Source of the DNA: Woeseiaceae bacterium | GTDB taxonomy: Bacteria; Pseudomonadota; Gammaproteobacteria; Steroidobacterales; Woeseiaceae | Length of the DNA stretch: 64,000 nt | Reading direction: 5' to 3' | Assembly (NCBI GenBank): GCA_028280615.1 | Contig: JANQLK010000029.1 | Span: forward strand, 1-64,000 | In this document: positions 26,592 through 35,598 of the stretch, piece by piece | Layout: the number at the start of each line of letters is the position of its first letter | How positions within the stretch are numbered: position 1 is the first letter of the stretch | Program-made: the position numbers and the translations under genes | The notes under the pieces: model-generated | Told to the model about the DNA's origin: nothing | What the model saw: the letters and a program-made list of their open reading frames with translations, nothing else | Database searches by the model: none

Positions 26592-27631
26592 CCTCGCAGT
26601 GTCTTCGAAAAAGCAAGTATCCCGATCACGACCGGCGCCCCGATCATTGCCAGGATCGCATTCAAGTGCAGAAAGTGCTGCTCCCACGGGGCATGGACGA
26701 TAGCGTCTCCGGCCAGCGCCAACAGCGCCCCTCCGAGTGCGGCCAGCGGAATCAACGGCATGATCCGGGCGCTGCCGGCAAGTGCCCTCGCAAAATGCGG
26801 CGCAATCAAACCGACGAAGGAGACGGGACCGCAAAAGGCGACGACCGGCGCAACCAGAATGACCGTTGCGGTCAGGGCCAGGATTCGCAGGGATTTTACC
26901 TGGACGCCAAGACTCTTCGCGTAGGTGTCGCCGAGCAGAAGCGACGTGAGGGGCTTCGCTGTCGCCGCGGCAATGCAGATACCGAGCGCCGTTGGCAGGA
27001 CCAGCCACGGTAGCATCGTGACTTCCACGCCGGCGAAACTGGCATCACTCCACCCGCCGTATATCCGGCCACCCGCACGCGCGGCGAAATGCAACAGCAC
27101 GCTCGTCAGGCCCTGAGCCGTGAAGCCGAGCATCAATCCGATTACGAGGAGGGTAATGGCTCCGACCCGATGCCCGATCGCCAGCATGACGACGGCTGTC
27201 AGCGCAACTCCGCCCGCTGCGGCGACAGTGATACTCGGACCCGAGAACACCGTAAGGAAGGCAACGGCTGCAGGACCGGCAAACGCGGCTGCCGTAACCG
27301 TCAGGGCCACGCCCAGCTGACCTCCGGCGAGAAGACCCAGGGACCAGGCGTCAGCCACCGGATTTCGAAAAAGCGCCTGCATTAGAACGCCCGCGACGCC
27401 GAGTGCGGCACCGGCGGTGATCGCCGCAACAACGCGCGGCAGTCGGATCTCGAGCACGATTTGCGACGCGACAGTGTCGCTACCCGGCCCGAGCAGCGCG
27501 CCTAGCGTTTCTCCGAAGCCCAGCGCCACGTAGCCATAGGTCAGGGCGTACAAGGACACTGCAAGCACAACGCTGGTAAGCGCAACCGCGCTCCAGGTGA
27601 CTCTATCCGGCATCCGCAGCACTCTTCTCAT
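26582..27631 (-). CDS. FecCD/BtuC-type ABC permease (locus 2)
   Basis: The 349-residue product has about ten membrane segments. The motifs RLPRVVAAITAGAALG, QALFRNPVADAWSLG and GPVSFVGLIAPHFAR correspond position by position to the locus 1 permease. The frame begins inside the end of the binding-protein gene (29-base overlap); the ATG at 27613 would shorten that to 11 bases. It is part of the receptor, binding protein, permease, ATPase operon. Confidence 0.92.
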   Translation of the reverse strand: MRRVLRMPDRVTWSAVALTSVVLAVSLYALTYGYVALGFGETLGALLGPGSDTVASQIVLEIRLPRVVAAITAGAALGVAGVLMQALFRNPVADAWSLGLLAGGQLGVALTVTAAAFAGPAAVAFLTVFSGPSITVAAAGGVALTAVVMLAIGHRVGAITLLVIGLMLGFTAQGLTSVLLHFAARAGGRIYGGWSDASFAGVEVTMLPWLVLPTALGICIAAATAKPLTSLLLGDTYAKSLGVQVKSLRILALTATVILVAPVVAFCGPVSFVGLIAPHFARALAGSARIMPLIPLAALGGALLALAGDAIVHAPWEQHFLHLNAILAMIGAPVVIGILAFSKTLRGWQ

Positions 27632-28802
27632 CCTCAGGAGTCACGTAACGCCAATGCCCGTCGCGCAGTTCCGGGTGAACCATCTTAACGATGTCCTCGA
27701 GCAGCCAGTCGGGCCGGATATGCCCCATCTCCCAGATTTCCCAGGAGTCGATTCTCCGGTGCGCCACGCCGTGCTGCCAGAATATGCATCCGTCACGCGT
27801 AGCCTTGAATCGCCTCAACAGGTTGCGATCGCGGACCGGCATGGAGATGGGATCGCGAATCATCCAGCAGTCGGCATCCGTAGCGTCAGCCAGCAAACGC
27901 TCCGTTCCCAGGTGGGAGAAGCTGTCGAGCTCCGGGTCGTCCGGCTCGCCAAGCACGAGCTCCACGTTCGCATCGCGGATCAGGGCAGCGTCGGCATTTC
28001 TCTGCGTGACCGCCCAGCGGTCTCGCGAGCTTCGGTACCACGCCCACAGGAGTGAGCGACGCGGCCGCGATTCGGCCAGACGGCGCAGGTGTCGGATTTC
28101 GTCGCTGATCTCATCGACCAGCGCCTTGGCCCTTTCTTCCCGACCAGTCAGGATTCCTGTCAAAGAAATCCAGTCCACTCGTCCCATGTAGTGCGGCTCG
28201 GCATCGATGAACACAGGAAGCACCGGGATGCCCAGGGACTCGACCCGCTCGAGATGCTGCGTATGGGTGAGATCGGCCATCTGCGAAAAGAGAACATCGG
28301 GCTCGGCAGCGACCAGCGCGTCCAGGGTCGGGGGCCGGTGCCAGCCGTAGTCGATCTGAAATATCTCACCCGACGACACTCGCGCACGAATCTCGTCGTC
28401 AAAGCTCTCGTGGCCTCCAACGGCAACCAGCCTGTCGGCGATACCCAAGGCACGCACCAGGGCCTCGTGCTTCTGGTCGTTGACCGCGATTCGCATCACC
28501 GGTGTGCGAATCAGGGTCGCACCCGCCAGATCCCCGGTCAGGGGCGGAGGATCCAGATCGTGAGCCGCGAGCACGAGCCGCTTTCTCTGAACCGGCCCTC
28601 CCGCGCTCCCACCCCAGGTAACCACGGACGCCTCTATGTCGACTATGCGGTAGCCGTCGCGCTCGAATACGGAAAACGTGCGGGTGTACGGCATCGGAAG
28701 CATCGTCGCTCCGATGAGCTCAGGCGGCGGTCCGTCGCTACCCACACGACCGCAACCGGTCAGCAAAGCCAGAAAGAGAACGACGGCTCGCATCGTCAAC
28801 AT
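27603..28802 (-). CDS. Chelate-binding lipoprotein of locus 2
   Basis: The 399-residue product has a lipoprotein signal (ALLTGC, Cys near residue 17), unlike its two soluble paralogues. The core resembles TroA/BtuF (PVMRIAVNDQKHEALVRALG), with the conserved cysteines in ADCWMIRD and RDGCIF and a C-terminal RPDWLLEDIVKMVHPEL. It starts 10 bases after the receptor stop and overlaps the permease. It probably captures the chelate delivered by the receptor at the outer face of the inner membrane, if retained there; the residue after the Cys is Gly, not Asp, so no inner-membrane retention signal is evident. Confidence 0.88.
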   Translation of the reverse strand: MLTMRAVVLFLALLTGCGRVGSDGPPPELIGATMLPMPYTRTFSVFERDGYRIVDIEASVVTWGGSAGGPVQRKRLVLAAHDLDPPPLTGDLAGATLIRTPVMRIAVNDQKHEALVRALGIADRLVAVGGHESFDDEIRARVSSGEIFQIDYGWHRPPTLDALVAAEPDVLFSQMADLTHTQHLERVESLGIPVLPVFIDAEPHYMGRVDWISLTGILTGREERAKALVDEISDEIRHLRRLAESRPRRSLLWAWYRSSRDRWAVTQRNADAALIRDANVELVLGEPDDPELDSFSHLGTERLLADATDADCWMIRDPISMPVRDRNLLRRFKATRDGCIFWQHGVAHRRIDSWEIWEMGHIRPDWLLEDIVKMVHPELRDGHWRYVTPEDEKSAADAG

Positions 28803-28812
28803 GCGCAGTTCA

Positions 28813-30945
28813 TCAGAATTGCCCCGTCGCAGTCAGCGTTGCGAATATCCCCCGCTCCCGGTCGATCAGTTCGGTTCCGGTGAACTCCCCGGCGCGGCTG
28901 GGAGCGAAAAAGCGACGTTCCCGCAGGAATTCACGACCGCCAATGTTCCGCAGCGCAAGGTTCAATCTCAGTCCGAGGTAGCGTGTTGTCTCGACGAAAA
29001 CGCGATAGGTGCTGCCAACGGTCGTGAAACTTTCCTCGTCGGCGAAAAAGACGGCGTTGTCCTGGGCCGCGCGAAAGGAAAAACCCCAGGAGTATCTTTG
29101 CTCGGTAAGGTCCTGGCGAAACTCGGCGAGCAGTGTAGGCGACTCGACGTCGGACAGGGCGCGATCGCGACCGGTCAGGGGATCGGGAAACGTCGAGTCG
29201 CGAACGTCGGCTTCGATCTCGAGCAGCCCACCTTTCATAATCCGCGTCAGCGGCAGGCTGGCGTTCGCCGTCACCCCCCAGACACGGCCGTCGCCAGCGT
29301 TGTCGGCACCGAATGCACCTGAGGGCAACTCGACCTGCTCGATGACGTCGTCGCGCCACTCGTGGAAGAACTCGACGTTGAGGGCACCACGGGCATCGGA
29401 TCGCAGGTCGATCGTAAAGGTACCGCGCGTCGTCTGATCGGGACCGAGATCGGGATTGCCGCCAAGCAAACGGTCGTCCTCTGCCGAGGCCGACGCTGCA
29501 AACTGGCTGAAATTCAGCTGGCCAACGGTACGTCGGGCCGCGAGGCGCAGCTGGACGCCCGGTCGCCAGTCGTAGATCACCGTGGCGAAGGGCTTGACGA
29601 AGTTGAAGGTCTGCGTGTTCGTCGCGTCCCCGGACACGCTGATCTCCGAGGCCTCTATCGCCAGGCCGCTTTCGAGGCTCAATCGGTCGGCCACGTGCCA
29701 GATTAGATTGGCAAAGACCTCGCCACGCAGCTCCTCGACGGTGACGTTGGCAGCGGGCAGGTCGATCTCCGTCACCTCCTCGCCGACGAAGGTCTTCAGC
29801 GCGAGCGCGCTCTCGAGCCGGTTGTAGGTTACCTCGCCACCGAACTCCGGCGTCAGCGTCCCCGCATTCGGGCGCGTAAACGCCGCGCGGAAGATGGTTT
29901 CGAAACCGTCTTCGAGGAGCACGAAGCTCGACCCGGAGACGATGTCTCCCACGGGTCGCTCCGTGGTCACGTCCTGCTCCTCGTCGAGATTCCGGAGCGC
30001 AGACAGGGAGAGCAGCTTGACACTCCAGCCGGAACCCAAGGTTCGGCTCCAGTCGATCCCCAGTTCGCCCTCCAAGAGGATGCTGTCCAAGTCGATGAAG
30101 AGACGATCGTCGGGTATTTCGTCGGGCAGCCGACCGTCATACCCCAGGCGTTCCGTATCGGGCAGAAAGGCCGATCGGCCCGCACGACCGGTCAAAGTCA
30201 GCATGCCGCCGGCGAGGGCGCGCTTGCCCTCGGAAGACAGGTAGGCCTGCGTCAGCACACTCGGGCGATCCTCGTATTGCGACGAGCTTAGCGCTCCGTC
30301 TGCATCGAGCTGCAGACGAGGACCCTCGAGCGGAAATCGCTCCCAGAAGGCGTTGAGCTTCGTGGATGTCGTCCACTCACCGAGCCGCCGAGCGACCGTG
30401 ACCTCCCCGCTGGGGTACACGATTCCATCGACGGGGCGCTCGAATTCGAGCTCGTAGCTTCCCGCCGTGCGATCGCGCCTTCGAATGATATTGGCGACAA
30501 CCGACTGGCCGGCCGCCTCGCTGAGCCCCGCCGAGCCGCGAATCACCTGAATCCGCTCGACCTGGTCCGCGGGCGTACGCCGCAATGCATCCTCGATACC
30601 GCCTGCTTTCGATGAAGGCCGCTCGCCGTCGATCAGCACATTTCCCGCTGCGCCACCGAAGCCGCGCAAGTCATCGGCACCGATATCGAGGGTGAAGCCG
30701 GGCAGCCGGTCGATCAAGTCCTGTGCCGTCTGCGGATTGAAGCGATCGAAAAAGGCGCGCTCGTAGGACTTCACCGCATCGGCGGGCAGAGCGCTCCGTG
30801 CCGGGCGTTGCAGACTTGATTCTTGCTGTTCGACTGAAGGCAGCGCCGGGGCGGGGAAGACCAGCAGGATGAACAGGCTCGGCAGATGTGACAAGCATAC
30901 CGCCAGGATGTTGCGAGCCGAGTCTTCCTCGAGAGTTGCATGCAT
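28813..30945 (-). CDS. TonB-dependent receptor without STN domain (locus 2)
   Basis: The product is 710 residues from the ATG at 30945. It has a signal peptide ending around PAPALPS, then goes straight to the plug (AQDLIDRLPGFTLDIGADDLRGFGG, with VERIQVIRGSAGLSEAAGQ), followed by a barrel ending in TATGQF. There is no STN domain before the plug. No Shine-Dalgarno is obvious; a short hairpin (30957-30971) lies 11 bases before the start. The promoter is a duplicated FecI-type module shared with the S10 gene. Substrate is probably a ferric chelate. Confidence 0.9.
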   Translation of the reverse strand: MHATLEEDSARNILAVCLSHLPSLFILLVFPAPALPSVEQQESSLQRPARSALPADAVKSYERAFFDRFNPQTAQDLIDRLPGFTLDIGADDLRGFGGAAGNVLIDGERPSSKAGGIEDALRRTPADQVERIQVIRGSAGLSEAAGQSVVANIIRRRDRTAGSYELEFERPVDGIVYPSGEVTVARRLGEWTTSTKLNAFWERFPLEGPRLQLDADGALSSSQYEDRPSVLTQAYLSSEGKRALAGGMLTLTGRAGRSAFLPDTERLGYDGRLPDEIPDDRLFIDLDSILLEGELGIDWSRTLGSGWSVKLLSLSALRNLDEEQDVTTERPVGDIVSGSSFVLLEDGFETIFRAAFTRPNAGTLTPEFGGEVTYNRLESALALKTFVGEEVTEIDLPAANVTVEELRGEVFANLIWHVADRLSLESGLAIEASEISVSGDATNTQTFNFVKPFATVIYDWRPGVQLRLAARRTVGQLNFSQFAASASAEDDRLLGGNPDLGPDQTTRGTFTIDLRSDARGALNVEFFHEWRDDVIEQVELPSGAFGADNAGDGRVWGVTANASLPLTRIMKGGLLEIEADVRDSTFPDPLTGRDRALSDVESPTLLAEFRQDLTEQRYSWGFSFRAAQDNAVFFADEESFTTVGSTYRVFVETTRYLGLRLNLALRNIGGREFLRERRFFAPSRAGEFTGTELIDRERGIFATLTATGQF

Positions 30946-30953
30946 TGGTCGCG

Positions 30954-31040
30954 CGGACGGCCCACGGCCGTTCTCATCATATCGAATGGTCTGTGCATAT
31001 GACGTGTCCGGATGAATCGACCCGTAAACTTTTTTGCGAC
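30954..31040 (-). promoter_or_regulatory. Duplicated FecI-type promoter module, copy A (receptor)
   Basis: Reading on the minus strand there is an A/T run, then TTTACGGGT, 15 bases and CGTC (boxes at 31025-31020 and 31004-31001), followed by about 45 conserved leader bases with a hairpin ACGGCC-gtg-GGCCGT. The whole segment matches copy B at 32856-32943 with, by hand alignment, eight mismatches and one single-base indel. Its upstream edge abuts the binding-protein remnant. Confidence 0.75.
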
Positions 31041-31271
31041 ACGCAACAGCAAGACGTCGGGTTGGGCAGCCAGTGGCAGCGCGATCCTTGGCGGAGTACG
31101 CCATCCGTAGCCGATCAGGTCTATCTCCTCGTCAGGCGTTTGCCGCCGGAGTGAGTCATTGGAACTCGGATCACTACCGATACCGACGATTCAGATGGCC
31201 GTGCCGCGGGCAATGAGAATCGCCTCGAGGTGTGTACAGGTGACCGCAATCCGCTCGACTGGCGGTCCAAA
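31035..31271 (-). pseudogene. Internal fragment of a chelate-binding protein gene
   Basis: The minus strand encodes 79 codons that align without gaps to the intact protein at 24511-25737. They include PVERIAV, THLEAIL, NDSLR and IGYGWR, then LAAQPDV against LAARPDV, at about half identity. One in-frame TGA lies at 31193-31191, there is no start, and about 90 N-terminal and 250 C-terminal residues are missing. It lies between the end of the S10 gene and promoter copy A, so the truncation probably came with a rearrangement that placed the promoter. Confidence 0.85.
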
Positions 31272-31278
31272 TTACCTA

Positions 31279-32817
31279 CTATCGCTCTTCCTGATCAATG
31301 AAATCCGCGAGATCCCGTTTGAATTTGTCATGCGACGGAGGATGGACGTACGGCATATGTCCCGCCTCGTAGTACTCGATGCTAATGTTCGGCCGCGATT
31401 CGGGCGGCAGGTCCAGGTGCTCGACGAAGTACTCGGTAGCCAAATGGGGTGTCGCAAGGTCAAAGTACCCCTGCTGAACGAGAACCCTCATGTGCGGGTT
31501 CTGGCGCATCGCCATCGCAAGATCAGGTCCGGTGTTCGAGAATGGGACCTTCGCGGCGCCGAAAGGACCGCCCGTGGGCGGCGCATGACTCCAATCCCAT
31601 TCGTACCAGATCCGGCCGCTGACTTTGTATTCACGGACCGGCGCGAAGTCCAGCTCGTCTCGGAAATAGTCCATCAGCGACGCAGTCAACGCGGGAACTA
31701 CGGCCGGGTTGAATGGATCGTAGAACGCGGACTCCCCGAGGAGATTGAGGTTTGGTCCCGTGTATCGCGAATCGACGCGCCCAACGGTCTCACCACGCCT
31801 TCGTAGCAATTCAGCAGTGAACTGCAGGTGCGTGACACGCAAGTTTGCGCGCTGCCAGTAATCCTCGCTAAGCCCCGTATACCGCGCTAGTTTCTCGACA
31901 ACTGACGTTCGGTCTGCGTCCGACAATCGCGCACCCCTTAGCAGGGCAGATGCATACTCTCCGTAGGCGAACTCTTCGACTTCTTGTGAAAAACTCTCAA
32001 GGTCTCCCTGATCATACGTGATTAGCCTGTGGTAAAGCGCCGTAGTAGCGAACGTCGGCATGAAGAGCACGTTCGCCAGGTCTATGCCGATATCGTCAAA
32101 TCCGCCGTGCACGTAGGACATGAACGGCGCGACAAGCACGACGCCGTGCAGCGCGATGTTGTGACTCGAAAGCAATTCCCAGGCAACGCCCCCGGCACGC
32201 TGGCTTCCGTAACTCTCGCCCAGTATGTACTTGGGAGAGTGCCAACGACCGTTTTGCGTTATCCAGGTCTTGATGAATCTCGATACGGACTCAATGTCCT
32301 GGTCCACGCCCCAAAACTGCTTGCCGCTCGCGTCGCCGATGGGCCGGCTGAATCCTGTCCCCACGGGATCGACCATGACGAGGTCAGCAACGTCCAGAAT
32401 GCTGTTCGCGTTGTCTTTCAAACCATAGGATGACGGGTTCGTGAAGGCCGTGTCCGTGGTGACAGCCAGCCGTGGGCCCAGAGCGGCCATATGCAGATAA
32501 ATGGAAGACGACCCGGGCCCGCCGTTCCAGGCAAACACTACCGGCCGCTGACTCTTGTCGTCGAAGCCATCCCGGACGTATTCGGTATACCCAAACTGGG
32601 CTACTGGTCTTCCCGCATCGTCATCCATCAGAAGCCAGCCGACCTTTGCCGTATAGCTTATGGATTTTCCTCCAATGATCGCCCGGTGTGTCGTGATCGA
32701 ATGCTGTGCAACGGGTTTGTCTTCTGCGCCTGAAGTTTGAGGCAGCGCAGTGTCCGGTGCCAGATTGGCAAGCAGCGTAAGAGCCAGCGAAGCCGGGAAT
32801 GCTCGTAGTACGTTCAT
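31279..32817 (-). CDS. Exported serine carboxypeptidase-like protein (S10 family)
   Basis: The 512-residue product has a signal peptide (to about residue 26) and the S10 features: WNGGPGSSS oxyanion region (97-105), GESYG with Ser202, Asp453 in GYFDLATP and His487 in EAGHMPY. It should remove C-terminal residues from peptides, or act as an acyl-hydrolase, in the periplasm. Expression is probably tied to the locus 2 receptor because both carry the same duplicated FecI-type promoter. Base composition looks less GC-rich than the genes after 35 kb (impression, not measured). Confidence 0.9.
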   Translation of the reverse strand: MNVLRAFPASLALTLLANLAPDTALPQTSGAEDKPVAQHSITTHRAIIGGKSISYTAKVGWLLMDDDAGRPVAQFGYTEYVRDGFDDKSQRPVVFAWNGGPGSSSIYLHMAALGPRLAVTTDTAFTNPSSYGLKDNANSILDVADLVMVDPVGTGFSRPIGDASGKQFWGVDQDIESVSRFIKTWITQNGRWHSPKYILGESYGSQRAGGVAWELLSSHNIALHGVVLVAPFMSYVHGGFDDIGIDLANVLFMPTFATTALYHRLITYDQGDLESFSQEVEEFAYGEYASALLRGARLSDADRTSVVEKLARYTGLSEDYWQRANLRVTHLQFTAELLRRRGETVGRVDSRYTGPNLNLLGESAFYDPFNPAVVPALTASLMDYFRDELDFAPVREYKVSGRIWYEWDWSHAPPTGGPFGAAKVPFSNTGPDLAMAMRQNPHMRVLVQQGYFDLATPHLATEYFVEHLDLPPESRPNISIEYYEAGHMPYVHPPSHDKFKRDLADFIDQEER

Positions 32818-32855
32818 CGTGTCGACTCTCTCTGGGGATGCCCTCGATGTTCGTG

Positions 32856-32943
32856 CGGACGGGCCACGGCCGTTCTCATCGAATCGAATGGTCTGTGCGT
32901 ATAGACGCGTCCCGATGAATCGACCCGTAAAATTTTTTTCGAC
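32856..32943 (-). promoter_or_regulatory. Duplicated FecI-type promoter module, copy B (S10 gene)
   Basis: Minus strand: an A/T run, TTTACGGGT, 15 bases, CGTC and then TATA (boxes at 32928-32923 and 32907-32904). The module ends 38 bases upstream of the S10 ATG. It is nearly identical to copy A. In B the leader hairpin carries one mismatch (ACGGCC against GCCCGT). The remainder of the 284-bp gap up to 33101 should contain the eda promoter; I saw no gene in it. Confidence 0.75.
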
Positions 32944-33101
32944 AGGCCGCCAGTGACTGAAAACACTAGCTCTGCCCCGTCCGTCGGCAGTGAAAACGCA
33001 TGTGTTCGAGCTTTTAAACGCGGATCATCGGGGCATCGGACCGACTAGGCAACGCGCATTCCGGCCTAGTACCATCCAGCCTTTGCAGCCGGAAGGCCTT
33101 C

Positions 33102-33740
33102 ATGTCCATCAACGAGATATTGACCACAACACCCGTCGTGCCGCTCGTGCAGTCCGACGATCCGGAGACGGCGGTGCGCATTTCCCGGGCGCTGGCGGAC
33201 GGCGGCCTCAAGGTGGCCGAAGTGGTTCTTCGAACAGATAGAGCACTCGAGTGTATGCAGGCGATTGCCGACGAGCTGCCCGAGGTGATCGCCGGAGCCG
33301 GTACGGTCCTGAGTGCGGAACAGGCAGAGGCAGCCATGCGCGATGGCGCCAGGTTCATTGTTTCGCCCGGACTGGATGAGGGCGTCGTTGCGGTCGCACG
33401 GGAGCATGGCGTGCCGGTCTATCCCGGGACAATGACGCCCGGCGAAGTGCAGCGGGCATTCAACCTCGGACTGGATACCGTTAAGTTCTTCCCGGCCTCC
33501 ATTGCCGGCGGCGTGCCGGCGCTCACGGCGCTGTCGAGCGTTTTTCGCACGATGCGTTTCATGCCGACCGGCGGTGTGACACCAAAGAATCTTCCCGAGT
33601 ATCTGGCGGTACCGGCGGTGCTCGCATGCGGCGGAAGCTGGTTGACGCCGGCCGATGCGATCGGGGCCGGCAACTACGATGCGATCACGCAACTCGCGAG
33701 CGAAGCCGTGGCCATTGCCAAACAGAGCCGGGCTGGCTGA
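33102..33740 (+). CDS. eda: 2-dehydro-3-deoxyphosphogluconate (KDPG) aldolase
   Basis: The 212-residue product has the class I aldolase residues: Glu40 in AEVVLRT, the phosphate/substrate loops GAGTVL and PTGGV, and the Schiff-base Lys128 in TVKFFPA. It cleaves KDPG to pyruvate and glyceraldehyde-3-phosphate in the Entner-Doudoroff pathway and often also acts on 4-hydroxy-2-oxoglutarate. It stands alone here, without edd or a sugar kinase beside it, so it is not in a pathway operon. The start has a GGAAGG site. Confidence 0.95.
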   Translation: MSINEILTTTPVVPLVQSDDPETAVRISRALADGGLKVAEVVLRTDRALECMQAIADELPEVIAGAGTVLSAEQAEAAMRDGARFIVSPGLDEGVVAVAREHGVPVYPGTMTPGEVQRAFNLGLDTVKFFPASIAGGVPALTALSSVFRTMRFMPTGGVTPKNLPEYLAVPAVLACGGSWLTPADAIGAGNYDAITQLASEAVAIAKQSRAG

Positions 33741-33788
33741 ACGGGTCGTTCGCGGGCGCGTCGCGCATAACGGCGTCCGCGTCAATGC

Positions 33789-35453
33789 TCAATTGCCTGT
33801 CGGCCGACCGCGCCTCAGGTGCTCGTGTTCGCTCAGGAACCGTAGCCAGCTTCGCTCGTCCGCGTTCCTCGGTGGTTCCAAGCGATTGGCCACGGCAACG
33901 AAGTGTCTCTCGTTCGGGCTTTCGGGCGCGAGCGTGCCGTCCGTCAATGCCATCAGGTAGATGCCGTAGTTGCGAATCATGAAGGCTGCCATTGCCGGGT
34001 AGTCCGCCCCCAGCGGCACGTCGAAGCCGCCCCGACGCAGCGCGCGCAGGTGAGCGGGCGGAAACACGTTGTCGACGTCGGCCATTCGCTCACGAATGCG
34101 CGCGAACGCATCCGGATTCTCGAGAATGCCAGCGTGCGTGCTGTCGAACCCGAAACGGGCGCTGGCCTGCTGCTGTGCGGGCGGATGGAGCTGGCTGGTC
34201 AGGGCGACAACGCCGTCGCTGTTGTCGCCGAATTTGATGCCGCTGTCGTTGTGATACGCGTAGTAGAGCTCGTGCTGCACGAAGCCCGGCAGCGGATGTC
34301 GATAAAGGTCTCGGATGAAGGCATTATCCGGGTTGAGATCGCGCCACGACGGCAGCACGATGAGCCCGCGTTTCTCGCCGGTTGCCGCGGCGGCGTGTCC
34401 GCCAAACGGGGTTGCCAGCGTGACCAGCAGCTTTAGCTGGTTCTCGTTCGCCTGATCGCGGTAACGATTGATCGCTTCGCGAACGACGAGCCCGCCCATG
34501 CTGTGCGCGATGACGATGATCGGCATGCCGTTCGCCTCGTAGACTTTTCCGGACAGGAATATCTGGTAGAACAGCTCGGCGAGCTGGTCGAGATCGCCGC
34601 CGGACGGATAGTGAAAGAACCAGGGCTTGTAGCGCGTGCGATCCAGGTCCTCGACCAGCGGCAGGAACTGGCGGGCGCTGCCGCCGATCCCGTGTACGAA
34701 GACGACAGGTATCTTGTAGACGACATCCTCCTCGAGTGCATAGAACATCATCGGTGCTTCCTCGAGAAACGAGGCCGGGTCGTACATGCCAATGGTCGAG
34801 AACCCGGTATCGAATATCGGGTCGTCGAGGCCGCGAATCGTGCCGGCCGGGAAAAACAGCGAGTCCGGGCGGTTGGTCTCGGCCGACGCCGCGAAACCGG
34901 CATTCCACGGCAATGCGAACGGCCGGCCCAGACGGATGTCCACCTGGCCCGTGACGAGACCCGGAACGCTAGTCGTGTCGAGTACGATCGATCGTTGTCC
35001 GACGGCCTCGGACGCCTCGAACGCGCCATCCCGATCGATGTCGGCAAATACGAAGAGCTCGAATCGCCCCTCCGGCAGGTTGAGGCCGTAGTGCGAACCC
35101 GCAACCTGGAACTGCATCGTCGCGACTCGTTCGTTGGGTCTGAACTTGCTCGAGTAGGCCGCGATTGCTTTCGGCACGTCCCGATACAGATCGCCGTCGT
35201 CGTTGCAGCGGCCGTGGACGAAATAGGTTTCCCGGTCGAGCATGTGTTTGACGTTGACCTGCCCGGGACTGGCTTTCTGAAGGCGCGCATAGTCGGATTG
35301 CACGGATGCGTATTTCAGGTACGTACACGAAGCGGCTAGCGAGAGGGCGGCAAATCCGAGCAACGCCCTGCCGGCAACGGCGAAGAGCCTCGCAGTGGCA
35401 GACACGACCGTTGCGCAGCGAACGCGGTTTCGAGAATAGCGGCAGTAGCTCAT
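33789..35453 (-). CDS. Lipase-like alpha/beta-hydrolase, probable lipoprotein
   Basis: The 554-residue product has a hydrophobic N-terminus with a lipobox-like LAASC (Cys43), a beta-rich N-terminal domain, then an alpha/beta-hydrolase domain with the oxyanion motif FVHGIGGSA, nucleophile AHSMGG (Ser318), a probable Asp in SDGVVALTS and His in DSTHAGIL. The layout resembles PGAP1/lipase-type esterases. The signal region is long for a lipoprotein, so the true start may be downstream. It is 145 bases from the aminotransferase gene on the same strand and may be the tail of that operon. Substrate unknown. Confidence 0.8.
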   Translation of the reverse strand: MSYCRYSRNRVRCATVVSATARLFAVAGRALLGFAALSLAASCTYLKYASVQSDYARLQKASPGQVNVKHMLDRETYFVHGRCNDDGDLYRDVPKAIAAYSSKFRPNERVATMQFQVAGSHYGLNLPEGRFELFVFADIDRDGAFEASEAVGQRSIVLDTTSVPGLVTGQVDIRLGRPFALPWNAGFAASAETNRPDSLFFPAGTIRGLDDPIFDTGFSTIGMYDPASFLEEAPMMFYALEEDVVYKIPVVFVHGIGGSARQFLPLVEDLDRTRYKPWFFHYPSGGDLDQLAELFYQIFLSGKVYEANGMPIIVIAHSMGGLVVREAINRYRDQANENQLKLLVTLATPFGGHAAAATGEKRGLIVLPSWRDLNPDNAFIRDLYRHPLPGFVQHELYYAYHNDSGIKFGDNSDGVVALTSQLHPPAQQQASARFGFDSTHAGILENPDAFARIRERMADVDNVFPPAHLRALRRGGFDVPLGADYPAMAAFMIRNYGIYLMALTDGTLAPESPNERHFVAVANRLEPPRNADERSWLRFLSEHEHLRRGRPTGN

Positions 35454-35598
35454 CGTCGGGCGGGGTTTACGATCGCCTGTGCACGCGAAAGTATAGCGGC
35501 GGATCCCGCCAGACGGAGTCGGGGTTTCCCGAAGCTCGTGTCGGGTCGCGGCCGCAAGCTTGAAGCACGCGGCGGCCGAAGCAACCGCGACGAGCCGA

